From Deltaproteobacteria bacterium (GTDB lineage: Bacteria; Desulfobacterota; Desulfobacteria; Desulfobacterales; Desulfobacteraceae), in NCBI GenBank assembly GCA_013151635.1, contig JAADHV010000070.1, positions 19,121 through 83,120 of the forward strand: a stretch of 64,000 bases of DNA. The letters run 5' to 3'. A model generated the notes under the pieces. It searched no databases and was not told where the DNA came from. It was given only the letters and a program-made list of their open reading frames with translations. The position numbers were made by a program, and so were the translations under genes. Shown here piece after piece: positions 61,993-64,000 of the stretch. Numbering within the stretch: the first letter of the stretch is position 1; every line of letters begins with the position of its first letter.

Positions 61993-62234
61993 ACCATTAA
62001 AGATGACATGAAGTGTCTGAGTGCATGAAATCCAAATGCTGGTTCGATTCCTGCTCTTTTGCATAGCCCTTTCATAAGTTTAGGCCTTTTATAATATCGA
62101 TCGTCTGTCTTCTCATTATAAAATACCCAGATGTCTTGTTTTCGGTTTTTCCATCGTCTCCAGAGTACATCATACAGTTCATCGTTGATCTTCACTTTAA
62201 TTTCTTTTCAAACACTGTTTCTGGTTTTGCGTGT
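61993..62234 (-). pseudogene. Tyrosine recombinase (integrase) remnant ending at the tRNA-Pro 3' end
   Basis: On the minus strand a frame reads RTRKTRNSV, then TGA (62208-62210), then KEIKVKINDELYDVLWRRWKN...RPKLMKGLCKRAG followed by FGFHALRHFMSSLM. The HALRH segment is the conserved His-x-x-Arg box II of tyrosine recombinases. The N-terminal and C-terminal ends, including the catalytic Tyr, are missing, and the frame runs straight into the tRNA. This is what is left of an element that integrated at the tRNA gene. The 62235-62555 stretch further on holds nothing clear apart from possible end sequence of the IS110-like element. Confidence 0.7.
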
Positions 62235-62555
62235 GCGTTTTTATATGAAACACCACACCCCAAAAAAACACACTTCACCCTCGGCGTTGCTTTTTCTGCA
62301 ACACTTTTTACAAAACCAAGTATAGATTTTTTTTGAGATCCACTCCTTTGTCATAATATTTGTTTTTGATAATTATCGTTTCTTAAAGCAGTTAATCAGC
62401 CCGATTTAATACAGTTTTATATGCGTAGTTCCGATTGTCAGTTCGTTGTGCTAAAGGCTGATCAGTCATGTTAGTTTCGCGTTCTATGGCTTCAGTTTGT
62501 CATCGACTTTGTATTACTGCTTTAAAAATGTTTGTCAATACGGGTCTCATTCTTA

Positions 62556-63813
62556 TTAATTCTCACATGGAACTAAATTATAACCAAGCTGTCTGGCCCT
62601 TTTCTTCATATTGTTAATGGTTCTTTGCCGGGTTTGGACTGTCAAATAATCTTTGCCAAGATCCATAAATGTATTACCTTGTTTAATGATATTATAAATT
62701 GCTTTTGAAATCCGATGTGCTATTGCAACAATTGCTTTTTTCGCACCACGCCTGGCCTTTAATTTATAATACTTGGCTCGGTAATATGATCCTTTTTTCT
62801 TAACTGCTGCCCATGAAACCTCTACCAGAATTGTTTTAAATGGATGGCTTCTCACAGAAGTTCTGCCACTTTTTCTTTTGCCGGCGCTTTCATTATTACC
62901 GGGACATAACCCGGCCCGGGAAGCAAGCGCAGCCATACAGGTGAATTCATCTAAAGTAACACCGATTTCACTGACAATTGACTGAGCAGATTTTTTATCA
63001 ATACCCGGAATTTCATCCAGGCGATTTAATAAGTCTTGATGTCCGGCTGTAAGCGTATCCATCCTCTTGGTGATTTCAGTGATTCGCTTTTCAAAACTTG
63101 CGATCATCTCCATCATACCGATTAATTGAAATCGATGGTGGTCTTCAAAAAAACCATGAACACTACGGTGCAATTCTTTGGCCTTTGCTTTCAGCCCTCT
63201 TTTTGCATTCTCCTTGATCTTGGATAGACTCAGTTCAGATTCATTGCATAATAAAAAAATCAGGTTACGCCCGGTCACTCCGAACAGATCAGATACCACA
63301 GAGTCAATTTTAATATTGGCGGTTTCAAAAAGTTTGTGAACCCGTCTTTTATAATCAGCCAAGGATTCTGTATATGTTCTTCTGAGCCGCGTCAGTTCCC
63401 TCCATTGACGGATCTCTTTGGGAGGAATAAAGCTGCCTTTTAATAGCCCATGTCTTAGAAGCCCCGCAAGCCATTTGCAATCACTTATATCTGTTTTCCG
63501 GCCCGGTACATTTTTGATATGCCGGGCATTTACGAAAATGACTTCCATGAACCCTTCAATAATATTATGAACAGGGCGCCAGTATACCCCGGTACTCTCC
63601 ATTGCTAATACCGGGCAATTATTATCTGTTAACCATTCTTTCATCTCTAACAGATCATTTGTGAATGTTCCAAACTCTTTAATATCATACTGCTCTTCAC
63701 CGTGCTCATCCAATTGTTATAAGACAGGCTGAAATTTTCTTCTTATGTACGTCCAAACCGCAACAAACAGGGTGAACAATCTGAATAAATGTGGTATCTA
63801 ACTTTTTGGTCAT
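62556..63813 (-). pseudogene. IS110-family transposase, frameshifted near its N-terminus
   Basis: The N-terminal DEDD-type RuvC-like start GLDVHKKKISACL is encoded from ATG 63811-63813 but meets TGA after about 37 codons. A one-base shift near 63715 continues it in the 62556-63713 frame (DEHGEEQYDIKEFGTFTNDL onwards). That 385-codon frame has AMESTGVYWRPV, NARHIKNVPGRKTDISDCKWLAGLL and the C-terminal Transposase_20 domain. The latter includes LDEIPGIDKKSAQSIVSEIG and LCPGNNESAGKRKSGRTS with the catalytic Ser. Removing one G would restore a full protein of ~418 residues. So it is either inactive or carries a sequencing error. Confidence 0.85.
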
Positions 63814-64000
63814 AGCTATCCTCATTATTTTATTGTGGTGATAAAAATTTTGATAGTTATGACCATTCCTTCAACTATGCAAGTGTTTCATTTTTTGTTG
63901 TGCCCGCCAGGGCATGAATGTTAGTCAAAAACAGCAAGGATTTTTTAAACTAATCAAGAAACATGGTTTTCAAAATTATTGGAACTTGCTTTATCTGTAG
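63814..64000. other. Sequence upstream of the IS110-like gene
   Basis: AT-rich sequence upstream of the transposase start and up to the window edge. It probably includes one end of the IS110-like element, but no terminal repeat could be placed. IS110 elements of the IS621 type carry their bridge RNA on this side. A 28-codon frame at 63914-64000 is not supported by anything else. Confidence 0.3.

Noticed and set aside
61846..62064. Minus-strand frame containing SGRLDLNQRPLVPQTSALPDCATPR
   Set aside because: This is the well-known false protein obtained by translating the antisense of a tRNA gene; it overlaps tRNA-Pro 61916-61992.
62208..62210. TGA in the integrase remnant considered as a second selenocysteine
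   Set aside because: The surrounding gene is truncated at both ends, the position is not a Cys in the family, and no hairpin follows; it is simple decay.
63914..64000. A 28-codon plus-strand frame ending at the window edge
   Set aside because: Too short, no ribosome-binding site and no similarity I recognise; probably chance.
1..64000. Search for CRISPR arrays, rRNA genes and prophage structural genes
   Set aside because: No regularly spaced repeats, rRNA signatures or phage head/tail genes were seen; the only mobile traces are the IS200-like, DDE, IS110 and integrase remnants.

Overview
The window looks like chromosome from a low-GC, sulfate-reducing Desulfobacterota of the Desulfobacterales type (Desulfobacula, Desulfobacter or Desulfobacterium relatives). 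This is inferred from several traits together: an MvhAG-like [NiFe] hydrogenase recoded with selenocysteine, several acyl-CoA dehydrogenases with a biotin-dependent acyl-CoA carboxylase, many PAS/GAF sensor kinases, a hemerythrin-tailed chemoreceptor, MglA/roadblock genes and an AT-rich codon style. No 16S gene is present, so the assignment is an inference.

Layout. 1-9.4 kb: glycogen operon (GH13 + debranching fusion cut by the window edge, glycogen phosphorylase, glycogen synthase, eukaryote-type branching enzyme). 9.5-12.3 kb: chemoreceptor split by an in-frame TAG. 12.3-14.5 kb: a complete phenylalanine attenuator (promoter, Phe-rich leader peptide, alternative hairpins, terminator) in front of a DAHP synthase-prephenate dehydratase fusion. 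14.5-20 kb: GntR regulator, two PAS-type regulators that share an upstream sequence block, FMN reductase, methyltransferase. 20-23 kb: decayed accessory DNA (IS200-like remnant, transposase fragment, broken lipoprotein, response-regulator fragment). 23-29 kb: SLOG-like protein and the helicase-ridA-ettA-DMT operon. 29-35 kb: large hybrid kinase, acyl-CoA dehydrogenase with a MarR regulator. 35.2-40.9 kb: isovaleryl-CoA dehydrogenase/acyl-CoA carboxylase operon of visibly higher GC that abuts a truncated lipoprotein gene. 41-42.4 kb: Com-like zinc ribbon and a double TetR regulator. 42.6-47.7 kb: DUF4388 protein facing an MglA GTPase/roadblock cluster. 47.8-58.7 kb: sugar locus with a ROK repressor, PfkB kinase, D-lyxose/D-mannose isomerase, a divergent ABC importer, a ROK kinase and a two-component system. 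58.8-61.7 kb: [NiFeSe] hydrogenase large and small subunits plus maturation protease. 61.9-64 kb: tRNA-Pro(GGG) with an integrase remnant at its 3' end, then a frameshifted IS110-type transposase.

How the parts work together. The sugar locus reads as import of a hexose (mannose is the best guess), isomerisation to fructose and phosphorylation, under a ROK repressor with two matching operators between the divergent operons. The resulting hexose phosphate could feed the glycogen operon. The hydrogenase operon carries its own C-terminal protease and needs UGA recoding: the conventional reading stops before the second nickel-binding motif, and the missing motif continues in frame behind a SECIS-like hairpin. 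The strongest items for follow-up are that selenohydrogenase, the Phe attenuator, the MglA/roadblock cluster with a new tandem-repeat protein, and the split carboxylase alpha subunit.
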